This document shows positions 17,557 to 26,407 of a DNA stretch of 40,970 bases, piece after piece (position 1 is the stretch's first letter; each line of letters starts with the position of its first letter). The notes below the pieces were generated by a model, which did not search any database, was not told the origin of the DNA, and worked only from the letters and a program-made list of their open reading frames with translations. The translations under genes were made by a program, and so were the position numbers. Source of the stretch: Hellea sp042093735 (GTDB lineage: Bacteria; Pseudomonadota; Alphaproteobacteria; Caulobacterales; Maricaulaceae); assembly GCA_042093735.1 (NCBI GenBank), contig JBELEM010000018.1, positions 1-40,970 of the forward strand, written 5' to 3'.

Positions 17557-17738
17557 ATGATGTAAAGAGTGCATTGGAAAACTATTATATCAATGAAGAT
17601 CTCTATGGATTATCTATTGAAGAACTAAATGTAAGAATAAAAGTATTCAAAAATGAAATTTTGCGCTTTGAAAAAGAGTTGGTGAAGAAAAGTTCTGAAT
17701 TATCAGCGGCTGATCAACTTTTTTCTTCGAAAAAATGA
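17550..17738 (+). CDS. DUF1192 family protein
   Basis: Small 62-residue protein matching the alphaproteobacterial DUF1192 pattern: an acidic N-terminus, LSIEELNVRIKVFKNEILRFEKELVKK, and a terminal SAADQLF. It is mostly one predicted amphipathic helix or coiled coil, from about residue 19 to 55. Function is unknown. AAGAGAAG lies just before the ATG. Divergent from trcR, whose promoter overlaps its start, and about 90 bases before the RcdA-like gene in the same direction. Confidence 0.75.
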   Translation: MENDVKSALENYYINEDLYGLSIEELNVRIKVFKNEILRFEKELVKKSSELSAADQLFSSKK

Positions 17739-17812
17739 TTTACTCAAAAGTGATCTAGCTGTTGCAAAGCAGCAAGGTAGAGTTATTAACTAATGATATA
17801 AAATAAACCAGT

Positions 17813-17829
17813 TATACTAAAGTTTAGTA
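17813..17829 (+). promoter_or_regulatory. -10 box and perfect palindrome abutting the rcdA-like start codon
   Basis: TATACT (17813-17818, 5/6 match to -10) overlaps a 15-base perfect inverted repeat, TACTAAAGTTTAGTA (17815-17829), whose last base touches the ATG at 17830. No Shine-Dalgarno is present. A start of transcription 6-8 bases after the -10 would give a leader of about five bases. The palindrome could be an operator. Confidence 0.45.
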
Positions 17830-18369
17830 ATGAATTCTAAAAAAAATAAAATAGATCCAGCTGAAGGTGCACTGGATACGTTCCGATCTCAATCTGAAGC
17901 ACGATTAGTTGAGTTTGTTAACTCAGATCTATTAGATAACTTAATTGACGAGCTTTCATATTTAAATACTAGTCTTTTAGCTTTTTTTGATAAGGTTTAC
18001 TCAGCAGGCGAAGAGAACCAAAAGAATATTATATTATCTCAAAAGAGCCAATGCAAAGAATTCGTTGTTCATCTGAAAAAATGGATTGAAGTTCAGAGTT
18101 TACTAAAAAACAAAAAAATAAACACAATTGACGCTTGTCAATCTGAACATCGCCTTACTAGCAAAACAGAGTTGGGGGAACTAACGATCTCGCAATTTAG
18201 TAATATTGATTCCGCGAGTTTTTTAAAATTTAGAGGTTTAACTGAAGACCTTGTAAATCTATACGATCAAATAGCATGCCTAGACCGTTCCCTTTATGGT
18301 TCTATCGCTGCTCAAAAAGGAAACACAGTCGCTGATCAGATTGAAAGAATTCGCTCTGCGTATATATGA
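17830..18369 (+). CDS. rcdA: DUF1465 / RcdA-like protein
   Basis: 179-residue, helix-rich protein that best fits DUF1465, the family of RcdA, the adaptor that helps ClpXP degrade CtrA during the cell cycle. The fit is clearest at the C-terminus: FLKFRGLTEDLVNLYDQIACLDRSLYG, then a QIERIRSAY end like the family's QLERLRAAF. The middle (SQCKEFVVHLKKWIEVQSLLKNKKI) matches the family's helical region only loosely, and the N-terminus has diverged. The neighbours TrcR and rpmE, and chpT 6 kb away, fit a cell-cycle role. The assignment is by motif recognition and could be wrong in function even if the family is right. Confidence 0.65.
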   Translation: MNSKKNKIDPAEGALDTFRSQSEARLVEFVNSDLLDNLIDELSYLNTSLLAFFDKVYSAGEENQKNIILSQKSQCKEFVVHLKKWIEVQSLLKNKKINTIDACQSEHRLTSKTELGELTISQFSNIDSASFLKFRGLTEDLVNLYDQIACLDRSLYGSIAAQKGNTVADQIERIRSAYI

Positions 18370-18406
18370 TAAAGTTCCTCACGGACGCTTTATTCTAAAA
18401 TGTTGA

Positions 18407-18628
18407 TTAGGTTCCGAAACCTGCAAATTTATTTTTGAAGCGTGATACGCGGCCACCTCTATCCACGAGTTTTCCATCACCGCCTGTCCAAGCAGGGTGG
18501 GACTTTGAATCGATATCTAAAACTAGTGTATCACCTTCTTTTCCATATGTGGACCGCGTTTGATAAGTGGATCCATCTACCATTTGGACAGTAATCATGT
18601 GATAATCTGGGTGTGTATTTTTTTTCAT
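18407..18628 (-). CDS. rpmE: 50S ribosomal protein L31
   Basis: 73-residue L31: HPDYHMITVQMVDGSTYQTRSTYGKEGDTLVLDID, then SHPAWTGGDGKLVDRGGRVSRFKNKFAGFG. It has no CxxC zinc site, so it is the cysteine-free form that does not bind zinc. GAGGAG lies before the ATG, inside a small hairpin. It has its own promoter upstream. Converges with the RcdA-like gene. Confidence 0.97.
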   Translation of the reverse strand: MKKNTHPDYHMITVQMVDGSTYQTRSTYGKEGDTLVLDIDSKSHPAWTGGDGKLVDRGGRVSRFKNKFAGFGT

Positions 18629-18689
18629 TTTATGGCTCCTCAGCCTATTTTCACGGATTTACTTTATGTGGTCCACCGCTGATTGGGGG

Positions 18690-18718
18690 CATATAAAGTA
18701 GAGTTATTAATGCGTCAA
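18690..18718 (-). promoter_or_regulatory. rpmE promoter
   Basis: On the minus strand, TTGACG (18713-18718) and TATATG (18690-18695) are exactly 17 bases apart, about 60 bases upstream of the rpmE ATG. Match is 5/6 and 4/6 to the sigma-70 consensus. Confidence 0.6.
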
Positions 18719-18724
18719 GTATTG

Positions 18725-19564
18725 TTAAGATAAGTTTTTTAATAATGGCTCATGAAGCATTTCATTAGTAGCTATTATGTCACCTGTATCCAAAACATCT
18801 CCTTGGGTTAAGCTTTCAACGCAAAGGCCGGCCTCACGGGCTATGAGTACTCCAGCTGCTATATCCCATACAGCTAGTCCGCGTTCCCAAAAACCATCAT
18901 ATCTGCCTGCTGCTGTCCAAGCTAAATCAAGAGCGGCTGAACCCATTCTCCTGACACCAGCGCTTCGTCCCATAACTTGATGAAGTTCCTTTAAAAATTT
19001 TGTGTGACCTGGCCGACCCAGAAATGGAATTCCTGTAGCAAAAATAGCATTTGCAAAAATATCACGCTTAGCTGGTCTTAAACGTCTATCTCCGCCACCC
19101 CTTGTTCCGTCATTTAAAAAGGCTCCTTTATTTTTTTCGGCAAAAAACATTTCATCTGTTATAGGATTGTAAATTACACCAGCTACAAGTTCTTTTGGAT
19201 TATTATCTATTTCTCGTTCTAGCGCTATAGATATTGCAAAATGTGGGATGCCATGGAGAAAGTTTGTGGTTCCATCTAGCGGATCAATGATAAATCTGTG
19301 TGTTTTGTCAGTTCCTTTAATTTCTCCGCATTCTTCAGCAAGTATGCTGTAACCGGGTCTATCCCTTAATAAGCTTTCTATTATAGTTTCCTCAGCTTTT
19401 TTATCAGCCCTAGAAACAAAATCAGCGGGCCCTTTCCGTGAAACTTGAATATGCTCGAGTTCTCCAAAGTCTCTTAATAAGTTACGAGATGCTTTACGCG
19501 CTGCAAATTGCATAACTCGCATTAACGGAGAAAGATGGCTGGTGGCTTCGGTATGAGTGGTCAT
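18725..19564 (-). CDS. suhB: Inositol-1-monophosphatase family protein
   Basis: Lithium-sensitive sugar-phosphatase fold of 279 residues, hydrolysing inositol-1-phosphate or a related phosphomonoester. Metal-site residues are visible: Glu77/Glu78 in AEECG, DPLDGTTNF at 94-102, and WDIAAGVLIAREAG near 225. In some bacteria SuhB also acts in rRNA antitermination; nothing here tests that. The ATG at 19562-19564 overlaps the efp stop by one base (TGATG); an in-frame TTG one codon upstream is less likely. Forms a unit with efp. Confidence 0.93.
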   Translation of the reverse strand: MTTHTEATSHLSPLMRVMQFAARKASRNLLRDFGELEHIQVSRKGPADFVSRADKKAEETIIESLLRDRPGYSILAEECGEIKGTDKTHRFIIDPLDGTTNFLHGIPHFAISIALEREIDNNPKELVAGVIYNPITDEMFFAEKNKGAFLNDGTRGGGDRRLRPAKRDIFANAIFATGIPFLGRPGHTKFLKELHQVMGRSAGVRRMGSAALDLAWTAAGRYDGFWERGLAVWDIAAGVLIAREAGLCVESLTQGDVLDTGDIIATNEMLHEPLLKNLS

Positions 19565-20127
19565 CAATCTGCACGCTTAATATATGAGCCATCTTCTGTG
19601 AGTATGACCAGTCGTTCATCAATTCCAACAAAAGGTGGTACAGTTGTCCTAACTCCGTTCGAGAGTGTTGCTGGTTTGTAAGAGTTAGCTGCTGTCTGGC
19701 CTTTTACAACAGGTTCGGTATCGGCAACGCTTAGTATTACCTGTTCAGGGAGAGCTACAGAAATGGCGCGTTCTTCATAAAACTCTACGTCCACAGACAT
19801 ACCATCATCAAGGTAGACAGATTGATCGCCAACAAATTCTTTTTGGAGACTAATTTGTTCATAGTTTTCTGAATTCATGAATATCAACATGTCATCTTCT
19901 GCATAAAGAAAAGTATGAGGCTTTTGCTCTAAACGAACTCTTTCCACAGTCTCTGCGGCTCTAAACCTCTCATTCAATTTACGGCCATCAAGTATATTTT
20001 TTAGCTCGACTTGATTAAATGCACCCCCTTTACCAGGCTTTACTGCGTTGCATTTTACGGCAACCCAAAGAGTGTCTTGGTGCTTTATAATGTTACCTTG
20101 GCGTATTTCATTACCATTAATTTTCAT
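19564..20127 (-). CDS. efp: Elongation factor P
   Basis: Relieves ribosome stalling at polyproline runs; 187 residues, three beta-barrel domains. The N-terminal KOW domain has VKPGKGGAFNQVELKN, with Lys33 at the tip of the PGKGG loop as the candidate site for lysylation. The C-terminal domain ends in ERLVILTEDGSYIKRA. No epmA or epmB lies in the window, so modification is not established. First gene of the efp-suhB pair. Confidence 0.96.
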   Translation of the reverse strand: MKINGNEIRQGNIIKHQDTLWVAVKCNAVKPGKGGAFNQVELKNILDGRKLNERFRAAETVERVRLEQKPHTFLYAEDDMLIFMNSENYEQISLQKEFVGDQSVYLDDGMSVDVEFYEERAISVALPEQVILSVADTEPVVKGQTAANSYKPATLSNGVRTTVPPFVGIDERLVILTEDGSYIKRAD

Positions 20128-20223
20128 AAACTCAGCCTTTAGCCCTGCATTTTTTTGATCCTTTAGTGTACAAAAGAAGAAGGAGCAAGCAATGATAGTC
20201 TTTTGAATGAATTCAATCAGATA

Positions 20224-23200
20224 TTACATAATAGATTTTGTATTATCTTTTACATTTCGTTCAATAAGAGCACGTTTTGGGTCAAGCATAATATATTTAG
20301 GTTTTTCCTCTAAATTGAATTTTAATACAGTTTGTGGCTCTGATAATTGCACCAATTTTGAATGGAATGGGTTTGCACCCAAGTCATCCACAGGGTCTTT
20401 TAGATAAAAGCTAATCTCAACCCATTCGTTCAAGCTCTCTTCCTTAATATCACTTACGGATGTTTCTTTGCCGTCTTTTTCTGCCGCATATTTTTTATCA
20501 AGAGTAATTGGTACAGATACTTCGTAAGATTCATCTTTTTCTGATATTTCAACTTCACCTGTGAACGATAATTCCCAGAAAGTAATTTTATTCCAATAAT
20601 CATCAATTAATTTGTGATATTTAGGGTTTACCTCTTCATTTAAAATTTTAATTAATTCTAAAGTAGTAGGGTAAGGAGCTCCCATATTACCATGATGTTC
20701 ATTTAGCATTCTTTTTACGGAATTTTGAATAACCTCATTTCCAATTATATGTCTCATTCCCCAGAAAACCCAGCTGGTCTTATTATAGTTGAGGTAAGGC
20801 TGTCCTTCAGCTTCAGCTAGTACAGGTTCATCATCATTATCAAAAGTTCTTTGTGTGAGGTATTGCTGCGTTGTACGCTCTTCGTGCATTCTTCTGGCCT
20901 TAGTAAAGTCATAATGATTTTCATATGCCAACATAGTTGCATTTTCAGTCAAGCCTTCTGATAGAAGGTTAGAGCCTTTTGCAAACGCTCCTATTAGTTG
21001 ATGCGCAAACCATTGGTGACCAATTTCATGCATGGTAACATAACTTGCATAGTCAACTCTTTTGGGATCATCGGAGTCCCCTGGACTTTGAACAAAACCA
21101 ATATTTTCTGAGAAAGGCACAGTTCCTGCAAAGGCTTGTGCAAAACTTTGATAAGGAAATTCCATAATTCTAAGTTGAGCGTACTGGTAAGGACTAAAGG
21201 TTTCAGTGTAGGTGCTTAAAGCTTGTTTCATTGCATCAAACATCAGTTCTATATTATAGTTATGCGCAGGGTGAAAATAAATCTCTAAATCGATATTATC
21301 TCCTTTTGGATTATTCCATGTTTGCTTCTGCAGTTCATATTCAGCAGTCATGAAGGAAAAGAAGTTTAATATAGGGTTGATTGATTTATAAACTCTGCAG
21401 CGACGGCCATTAGAAATGTTTTCGCTAATAAACTTTCCGGGTGCAACAGGAATTTGATTTTCGGTAGTACAAATCTTTGCATCAAAGTCTACAAAGTCGG
21501 CATAGCCTGAAGCCGATGTAAGTAAGTGATATTTACGCGCTTCTTCATTTTCGCGTTCTGGCCATTCTACTCTATCCCCTAAATCATATTTGCGTCTTTT
21601 ATCTGGATTAGAAATGAATTGTGTTTCAAGATTCCCAAAGACAAGCAATGCTTCACTATTATTTAAAAATGTTCCATTTCTCAGTATATCTGAACTTTCT
21701 GTAAGAGTTGAACCGTTAAATTTTGTAGAAAATACAACCTCCCTTTCATCTCCTGGAGCTAATGGGGGGTCAAATTTTATAGTTAGTATGTCATAGTCTT
21801 TTTTTAATTTTTTACTGATATCATCATCAATATACTCGGTTCCACCCTCGATTTTCAACTTAGTAATATTTTCAATTCCTACCGCAGAGGAGAGGGTAAC
21901 TCTCTCGATTATTTCTTCATGCGGATTATCAATTATGTATGTACCGTCAAAAGTAGCTGTTTGGTTTTCCGGAAAAAAATCAGCCAAGACGCTAACTTTA
22001 GTAATCCTTGGTTCAATTTCTTGCCAAATATCGATAACACTTTTTTCAAATTCTGCCCTGATTTTTTCAACCTGATTAGAATTAACATATTCTTCTGCAG
22101 TGTAGCTCTGAGAGCCTAAAACTCCAAAACCAAGAAATAAAGAAACACCAAGCACTGCCGCACTCAAGGAATAAGCTGTTAGATTACCTCTAATGCTTCG
22201 TAGACGCCCTGCCAAACTGACTTGATAACCTCTTCTCCATATCCATGTAGATATTGCACCGAGAATTAATAAAAAACCAGCCCAGTAAGCAAATTCCCAG
22301 CCATAAGATTTAGGTGCAGAAAAGCCTCCCATTTCGGAGTAAGCCCCAGCGCCTATACTCCCATAATTCATTAGAGGGTGATAAAAGGGTAGGTTTCCTA
22401 TTACGAATATAAGGGACACTAGAGCGCCTGCACCTACAAACATCCCAATAATTCTTCCAGGCATAAAGTTTTGAATAAACATAACCAGCATTCCTTGAAA
22501 AAAGAAAGTGGTGAAAAAGCTTACCAGACCTATAGCTAAAAATGTACTAGGGACTACAGGAATATTACCCCAGCCAAAAATAAGCTGTGCAATCATGCCT
22601 GCAACTAAAAGGCCCAGTATTAATGTTAAAATGAGTAATGCTAAAGCGCCCCATTTAGCAAATAAAAGTGTGCTATTTTTTACCGGAGTAGCATCAAGTA
22701 TCCCGTGAATATTGGACGTTCTATCGCGCCACATCAAGTCAGAACCAAAAAACACCATTATAATAACCAATGGAATAAGCATGGACCCTATCGCTAATTC
22801 CGTCATAAGATTGGATGTTGGAAGAGATGTACTGGCGCCTAAATATAACGATGCGAAAAGAGTAATCCCAAAGAGTACAAGGGCTATTGCAAATAATATA
22901 ATGAATGCAGTTGTTTTCACGGTAGATTTATATTCAAATATTATACGCAGCCAAAACGATTTCAGAGAATATATTTTTCCAAGGTTCGGTTTTATAGGGC
23001 TTATATGCGTTGATATTTTTATATTTTCATTTTTACTTTTTTTGCTTTTAATTTTCCCATTTTTGAAACCGCGAACAGATAACTTGTACGCTGCGCTAAA
23101 AATAAATAAACTCAAAGCTAGGTAAATTAATCTATTAAATCCAAGCCATCCTGAGAGTGGAGCCATATTACTGTTTTGCTCAGCTGCTGGCCAATAGCGG

Positions 23201-23862
23201 CTCTCAAGTGCCAGAGATGTCGCGCCAAAAGGATCTATTAGTGCTGCTAACCATTCATCAGGATTTTCACCTGCTATGATGCCTGCTATAATATAGAGTA
23301 CAAATAAACCAACAGCACTGACATATACAAATGCTTTATTTCGCATTGATACGGCGATTAAGGTATAAATGCTTGAAACAAGCAGAGCATTTATCACTAT
23401 GAATAAAATTGTAGGTTGCACGTAATGAATAAAGTTAAATGGTTGGAAAGTTTCTGAATCCGCCCAAGGCATGAATTGCCCAGCCATTGTTCCAATAACT
23501 ATACCTATTAAACTTAAAACTGTAGCAATCCAAACTCCTAGCATCCTAGAAACGATTAAGTCTATGGTTTTAACTTTTGTGGAATGTATGATTTCCATGA
23601 ACTTGTAGGTTTCATCTCGCATTACGCCTGTGACAACAAATACAGCTGCAAAAAAGATAGAAAAAAGACCAAAAGCAGATATTGTTAGTGCAATAGGAAT
23701 TGCCCCGTTAACTTTAACTTTAGAGCCAGCGCCTGTGCTGATTGAAAAGTTTTCTAAGGATGCAAAAGCAATACCTATTCCAAGCATTACAGCAAAAGCT
23801 ACCCAAAAGCTTATTTGCCTTAAATGAACAGAGAGTTCGAATTTTAGTAACTTAGACAGCAT
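20224..23862 (-). CDS. ABC-2 permease fused to an M1-family metalloaminopeptidase
   Basis: A 1212-residue membrane protein. The first 620 or so residues hold about a dozen hydrophobic segments in two ABC-2-type permease blocks (the first starting MLSKLLKFELSVHLRQISFW, the second near residue 305). The rest is soluble and ends in an M1 peptidase domain: HEIGH at 945-949 binds zinc, the third ligand is probably Glu969 in LLSEGLTEN, and YNKTSWVFWGMRH provides the expected Tyr. The Glu follows HExxH by 19 rather than the classical 18 residues, which matches what is recalled of this fusion family. The peptidase should face the periplasm. The ATPase partner is encoded two bases upstream. Substrate and physiological role are unknown. 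Confidence 0.88.
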   Translation of the reverse strand: MLSKLLKFELSVHLRQISFWVAFAVMLGIGIAFASLENFSISTGAGSKVKVNGAIPIALTISAFGLFSIFFAAVFVVTGVMRDETYKFMEIIHSTKVKTIDLIVSRMLGVWIATVLSLIGIVIGTMAGQFMPWADSETFQPFNFIHYVQPTILFIVINALLVSSIYTLIAVSMRNKAFVYVSAVGLFVLYIIAGIIAGENPDEWLAALIDPFGATSLALESRYWPAAEQNSNMAPLSGWLGFNRLIYLALSLFIFSAAYKLSVRGFKNGKIKSKKSKNENIKISTHISPIKPNLGKIYSLKSFWLRIIFEYKSTVKTTAFIILFAIALVLFGITLFASLYLGASTSLPTSNLMTELAIGSMLIPLVIIMVFFGSDLMWRDRTSNIHGILDATPVKNSTLLFAKWGALALLILTLILGLLVAGMIAQLIFGWGNIPVVPSTFLAIGLVSFFTTFFFQGMLVMFIQNFMPGRIIGMFVGAGALVSLIFVIGNLPFYHPLMNYGSIGAGAYSEMGGFSAPKSYGWEFAYWAGFLLILGAISTWIWRRGYQVSLAGRLRSIRGNLTAYSLSAAVLGVSLFLGFGVLGSQSYTAEEYVNSNQVEKIRAEFEKSVIDIWQEIEPRITKVSVLADFFPENQTATFDGTYIIDNPHEEIIERVTLSSAVGIENITKLKIEGGTEYIDDDISKKLKKDYDILTIKFDPPLAPGDEREVVFSTKFNGSTLTESSDILRNGTFLNNSEALLVFGNLETQFISNPDKRRKYDLGDRVEWPERENEEARKYHLLTSASGYADFVDFDAKICTTENQIPVAPGKFISENISNGRRCRVYKSINPILNFFSFMTAEYELQKQTWNNPKGDNIDLEIYFHPAHNYNIELMFDAMKQALSTYTETFSPYQYAQLRIMEFPYQSFAQAFAGTVPFSENIGFVQSPGDSDDPKRVDYASYVTMHEIGHQWFAHQLIGAFAKGSNLLSEGLTENATMLAYENHYDFTKARRMHEERTTQQYLTQRTFDNDDEPVLAEAEGQPYLNYNKTSWVFWGMRHIIGNEVIQNSVKRMLNEHHGNMGAPYPTTLELIKILNEEVNPKYHKLIDDYWNKITFWELSFTGEVEISEKDESYEVSVPITLDKKYAAEKDGKETSVSDIKEESLNEWVEISFYLKDPVDDLGANPFHSKLVQLSEPQTVLKFNLEEKPKYIMLDPKRALIERNVKDNTKSIM

Positions 23863-23864
23863 AA

Positions 23865-24746
23865 CTAATCTTCATCACTCATGAAGCCATTTAGGTAAGC
23901 AAAATAAGCATCTTCTAAAAGTATGTCTTTTGATTTCCAGCCTTTAGTAGGTTTGGCTGAATTTAGGACTGTTACTACCGTTGCTCCTCGAAGCCGTCGC
24001 GTTGATAGTACTTGCATTTCAGTTTTAAGGTTTTCTACTTCCAGGTCATCGTCAATTTGTTTTATCCAAACTTGACCTTTAATATTTTTTATTAAGTCTT
24101 CAGGAGCGCCGCGAACGATTAACTTTCCTCCACCCATAACTCCCATATCATTGCATAAATCACGGACATCTTCAATAATATGGGTAGATAAGATAATAAT
24201 TTTATTATCACCTGCACGCGAGAGTATATCTAAAAAACGTTGACGCTCTAAAGGGTCAAGTCCTGCTGTTGGTTCATCAACAATAATTAAATTTGGATCA
24301 CCGATTAAGGCTTGAGCTACCCCAAACCGCTGTTTCATTCCGCCCGAGAAAGTAGCAACCGAAGCTGATTTATGCGTCCAGAGATTAACCATTTGCAACA
24401 GCGTTTCAATCTGCTCTTTTCGCTCCGCCTTATTTGTTATACCTTTTAGTATTGCTATGTGATCAAGTAACGCTAAAGCGCTCATTTTAGGATAAACACC
24501 AAAGTCTTGAGGAAGGTAGCCGAGACCCGACCTGATGATATCAGGATCGTGCACGATGTTCACGCCATTATAAGTGATTGTACCTGAGTCAGGTTTTTGC
24601 AAAGTTGCAAGGGTTCGCATTAGGGTTGATTTTCCCGCTCCGTTAGGCCCTAAAAGACCAAATAAGCCGGGTTTAAGGTCAAGACTTATGCTATTCATGG
24701 CATGAACCGAGCCGAACTGCTTGTGAATATTTTTGATAGATAACAT
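23865..24746 (-). CDS. ABC transporter ATP-binding protein
   Basis: 293-residue ABC ATPase that should energise the fused permease/M1 protein whose start lies two bases after its stop. Walker A GPNGAGKST is at 33-41, the Q-loop in LGYLPQDFG, signature FSGGMKQR, Walker B LIIVDEP with TAGLDP, and the switch His in LSTHIIED. The C-terminal ~80 residues are an accessory region as in DrrA/NatA-like exporters. Homologs start at MLSIKNIHKQFG, so the ATG at 24744-24746 is chosen; the frame is open 26 codons further up with no support. Confidence 0.93.
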   Translation of the reverse strand: MLSIKNIHKQFGSVHAMNSISLDLKPGLFGLLGPNGAGKSTLMRTLATLQKPDSGTITYNGVNIVHDPDIIRSGLGYLPQDFGVYPKMSALALLDHIAILKGITNKAERKEQIETLLQMVNLWTHKSASVATFSGGMKQRFGVAQALIGDPNLIIVDEPTAGLDPLERQRFLDILSRAGDNKIIILSTHIIEDVRDLCNDMGVMGGGKLIVRGAPEDLIKNIKGQVWIKQIDDDLEVENLKTEMQVLSTRRLRGATVVTVLNSAKPTKGWKSKDILLEDAYFAYLNGFMSDED

Positions 24747-24774
24747 TTTTGTATTTCCCGCGGTATAAGCTAAT

Positions 24775-24780
24775 ATTATA
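24775..24780 (-). promoter_or_regulatory. Possible -10 element of the ABC/M1 operon
   Basis: A perfect TATAAT on the minus strand ends about 28 bases before the ABC ATPase ATG. No good -35 hexamer sits at the right distance, so this is a weak call. Confidence 0.3.
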
Positions 24781-24910
24781 CTAGATATTGTGGTGTGCTT
24801 AAGAGGTTTTTTTACCAAAAGCAAATGAGATATGGATTTACAGTTTATAGACTTTGACTTGGACAGTAAAACAGACGTGACTCGTCAGTTCATATTCGTT
24901 ATGAGAGATC

Positions 24911-26407
24911 ATGAGCGAAAGTAAATTACCTAAAAAACAAGTGTTAGATTATTCATTTGCACGTGCCAATGGTGTCATAGCAACCACCTTAGACAGCGAA
25001 TCTGTTATTATTCATCGTACCTCTACTACTTTTGAAGCGATACTTGAGGCTCGTCGAGTAAAAGCTCAACCAGCTGTTTTAAAAGAGGTGAGTAATGGTG
25101 AGTTTGAAACATTGGCAGCGCAAGTTTATGCTTCAACTGACCTATCTATTTCAGCAGAGGATGCGATAGGTACTTCGTCTGATTTAAACGCTTTAGCGGA
25201 TGGCATACCCAAGATTTCAGATCTTCTAGACAGTTCTGATGATGCACCAGTCATACGTCTTATCAATGGTGTCCTTCAAGAAGCTATAAATAACCGCGCA
25301 TCTGATATTCATATAGAACCTTTTGAAGCGCGACTTTCTATTCGTTTCCGTATTGATGGTTCACTTCAAGAAATGTTGAGTCTACCCTCACGTTTATCAT
25401 CTGTTTTAGTTTCACGAGTCAAAGTTATGGCACAACTGGACATTGCTAAAAAGCGTATTCCCCAAGATGGAAGGTTTTCATTAAATTTGGGGCAAAGAGC
25501 AATCGATATTAGGGTCTCTACATTACCGTCACGTCATGGTGAGAGACTAGTAATGAGAATTTTAGAGCAGGGTTCCTCGCGCCTAGAGCTCTCGGACTTG
25601 GGAATGAATCCTAAGTCACTTAAACCTTTTGAGGCAGCTCTAAAAAGGCCTAATGGTATAATTTTAGTTACTGGACCAACAGGTTCTGGCAAAACAACCA
25701 CATTGTACGCTGGCCTTTCTTGTTTGAATAATGGGTCTCGTAATATACTTACAGTTGAGGATCCAATTGAATATGCATTAGACGGAATTGGTCAAACCCA
25801 AGTTAACAACCAAATTGGTATGACCTTTGCAGCAGGCTTACGTGCAATTTTAAGACAGGACCCTGACGTGGTTATGATAGGAGAGATCCGTGACCCCGAG
25901 ACAGCGGAAATTGCAGTTCAAGCTTCTTTGACTGGTCACCTTGTTTTATCTACTGTTCACACAAATTCTGCGGTAGCGGCTATTGCTCGTTTGAGAGATA
26001 TGGGGGTAGAGTCATTTTTACTATCATCAACAATAACGGCTCTTGTTGCGCAGCGTCTGGTGCGCCGGCTTTGTGAAAAATGTAAATTTTCATATGAGCC
26101 GAGCCAAAATGAAAAAGAAGAGCTGGGTGTTTCAAAGATAAAAAAAGCTTTTTACAAAGCAAAAGGGTGTAGTCATTGCAATAATACCGGATATGTTGGC
26201 AGAATAGGTATATATGAGATTGTAACATTGGATGAAAACCTTCGTTCACTCATTCATGATGGAGCGAGTGAGTTAGAGATAAAGAATTATGCTTTTAAAA
26301 ACCGTCAATCTTTACTAGGGTCTGGTGCTGAAAGAGTGTTATCTGGAGAGACTTCTGCACATGAGGTTTTAAGAGTTTGCAAATCAAACATTGCTGATGA
26401 GATTTAA
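24911..26407 (+). CDS. gspE: Type II secretion ATPase GspE
   Basis: Cytoplasmic motor of the type II secretion system, 498 residues. A short N1 region is followed by RASDIHIEPFEARLSIRFRIDGSLQE and the C-terminal ATPase. Walker A GPTGSGKTT is at 255-263, the Asp box lies in RAILRQDPDVVMIGEIRDPETAEIA, and a His box follows. The tetracysteine zinc element is C388xxC391 and C420xxC423. The N1E region that binds GspL appears shorter than in classical GspE. First gene of the operon; divergent from the ABC/M1 genes. Confidence 0.95.
   Translation: MSESKLPKKQVLDYSFARANGVIATTLDSESVIIHRTSTTFEAILEARRVKAQPAVLKEVSNGEFETLAAQVYASTDLSISAEDAIGTSSDLNALADGIPKISDLLDSSDDAPVIRLINGVLQEAINNRASDIHIEPFEARLSIRFRIDGSLQEMLSLPSRLSSVLVSRVKVMAQLDIAKKRIPQDGRFSLNLGQRAIDIRVSTLPSRHGERLVMRILEQGSSRLELSDLGMNPKSLKPFEAALKRPNGIILVTGPTGSGKTTTLYAGLSCLNNGSRNILTVEDPIEYALDGIGQTQVNNQIGMTFAAGLRAILRQDPDVVMIGEIRDPETAEIAVQASLTGHLVLSTVHTNSAVAAIARLRDMGVESFLLSSTITALVAQRLVRRLCEKCKFSYEPSQNEKEELGVSKIKKAFYKAKGCSHCNNTGYVGRIGIYEIVTLDENLRSLIHDGASELEIKNYAFKNRQSLLGSGAERVLSGETSAHEVLRVCKSNIADEI

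Noticed and set aside
17787..17803. CtrA-like site (TTAA-N7-TTAA) upstream of the RcdA-like gene
   Set aside because: The second half-site reads TATA, and partial matches are expected by chance at this base composition.
20190..20210. Tiny open frame after AGAAGGAG on the + strand near the efp start
   Set aside because: Encodes only four residues before a stop; the good-looking Shine-Dalgarno is probably chance.
22712..23125. 137-residue hydrophobic open frame opposite the ABC-M1 gene
   Set aside because: Antisense of transmembrane segments; reading it as a membrane protein would be an artefact.
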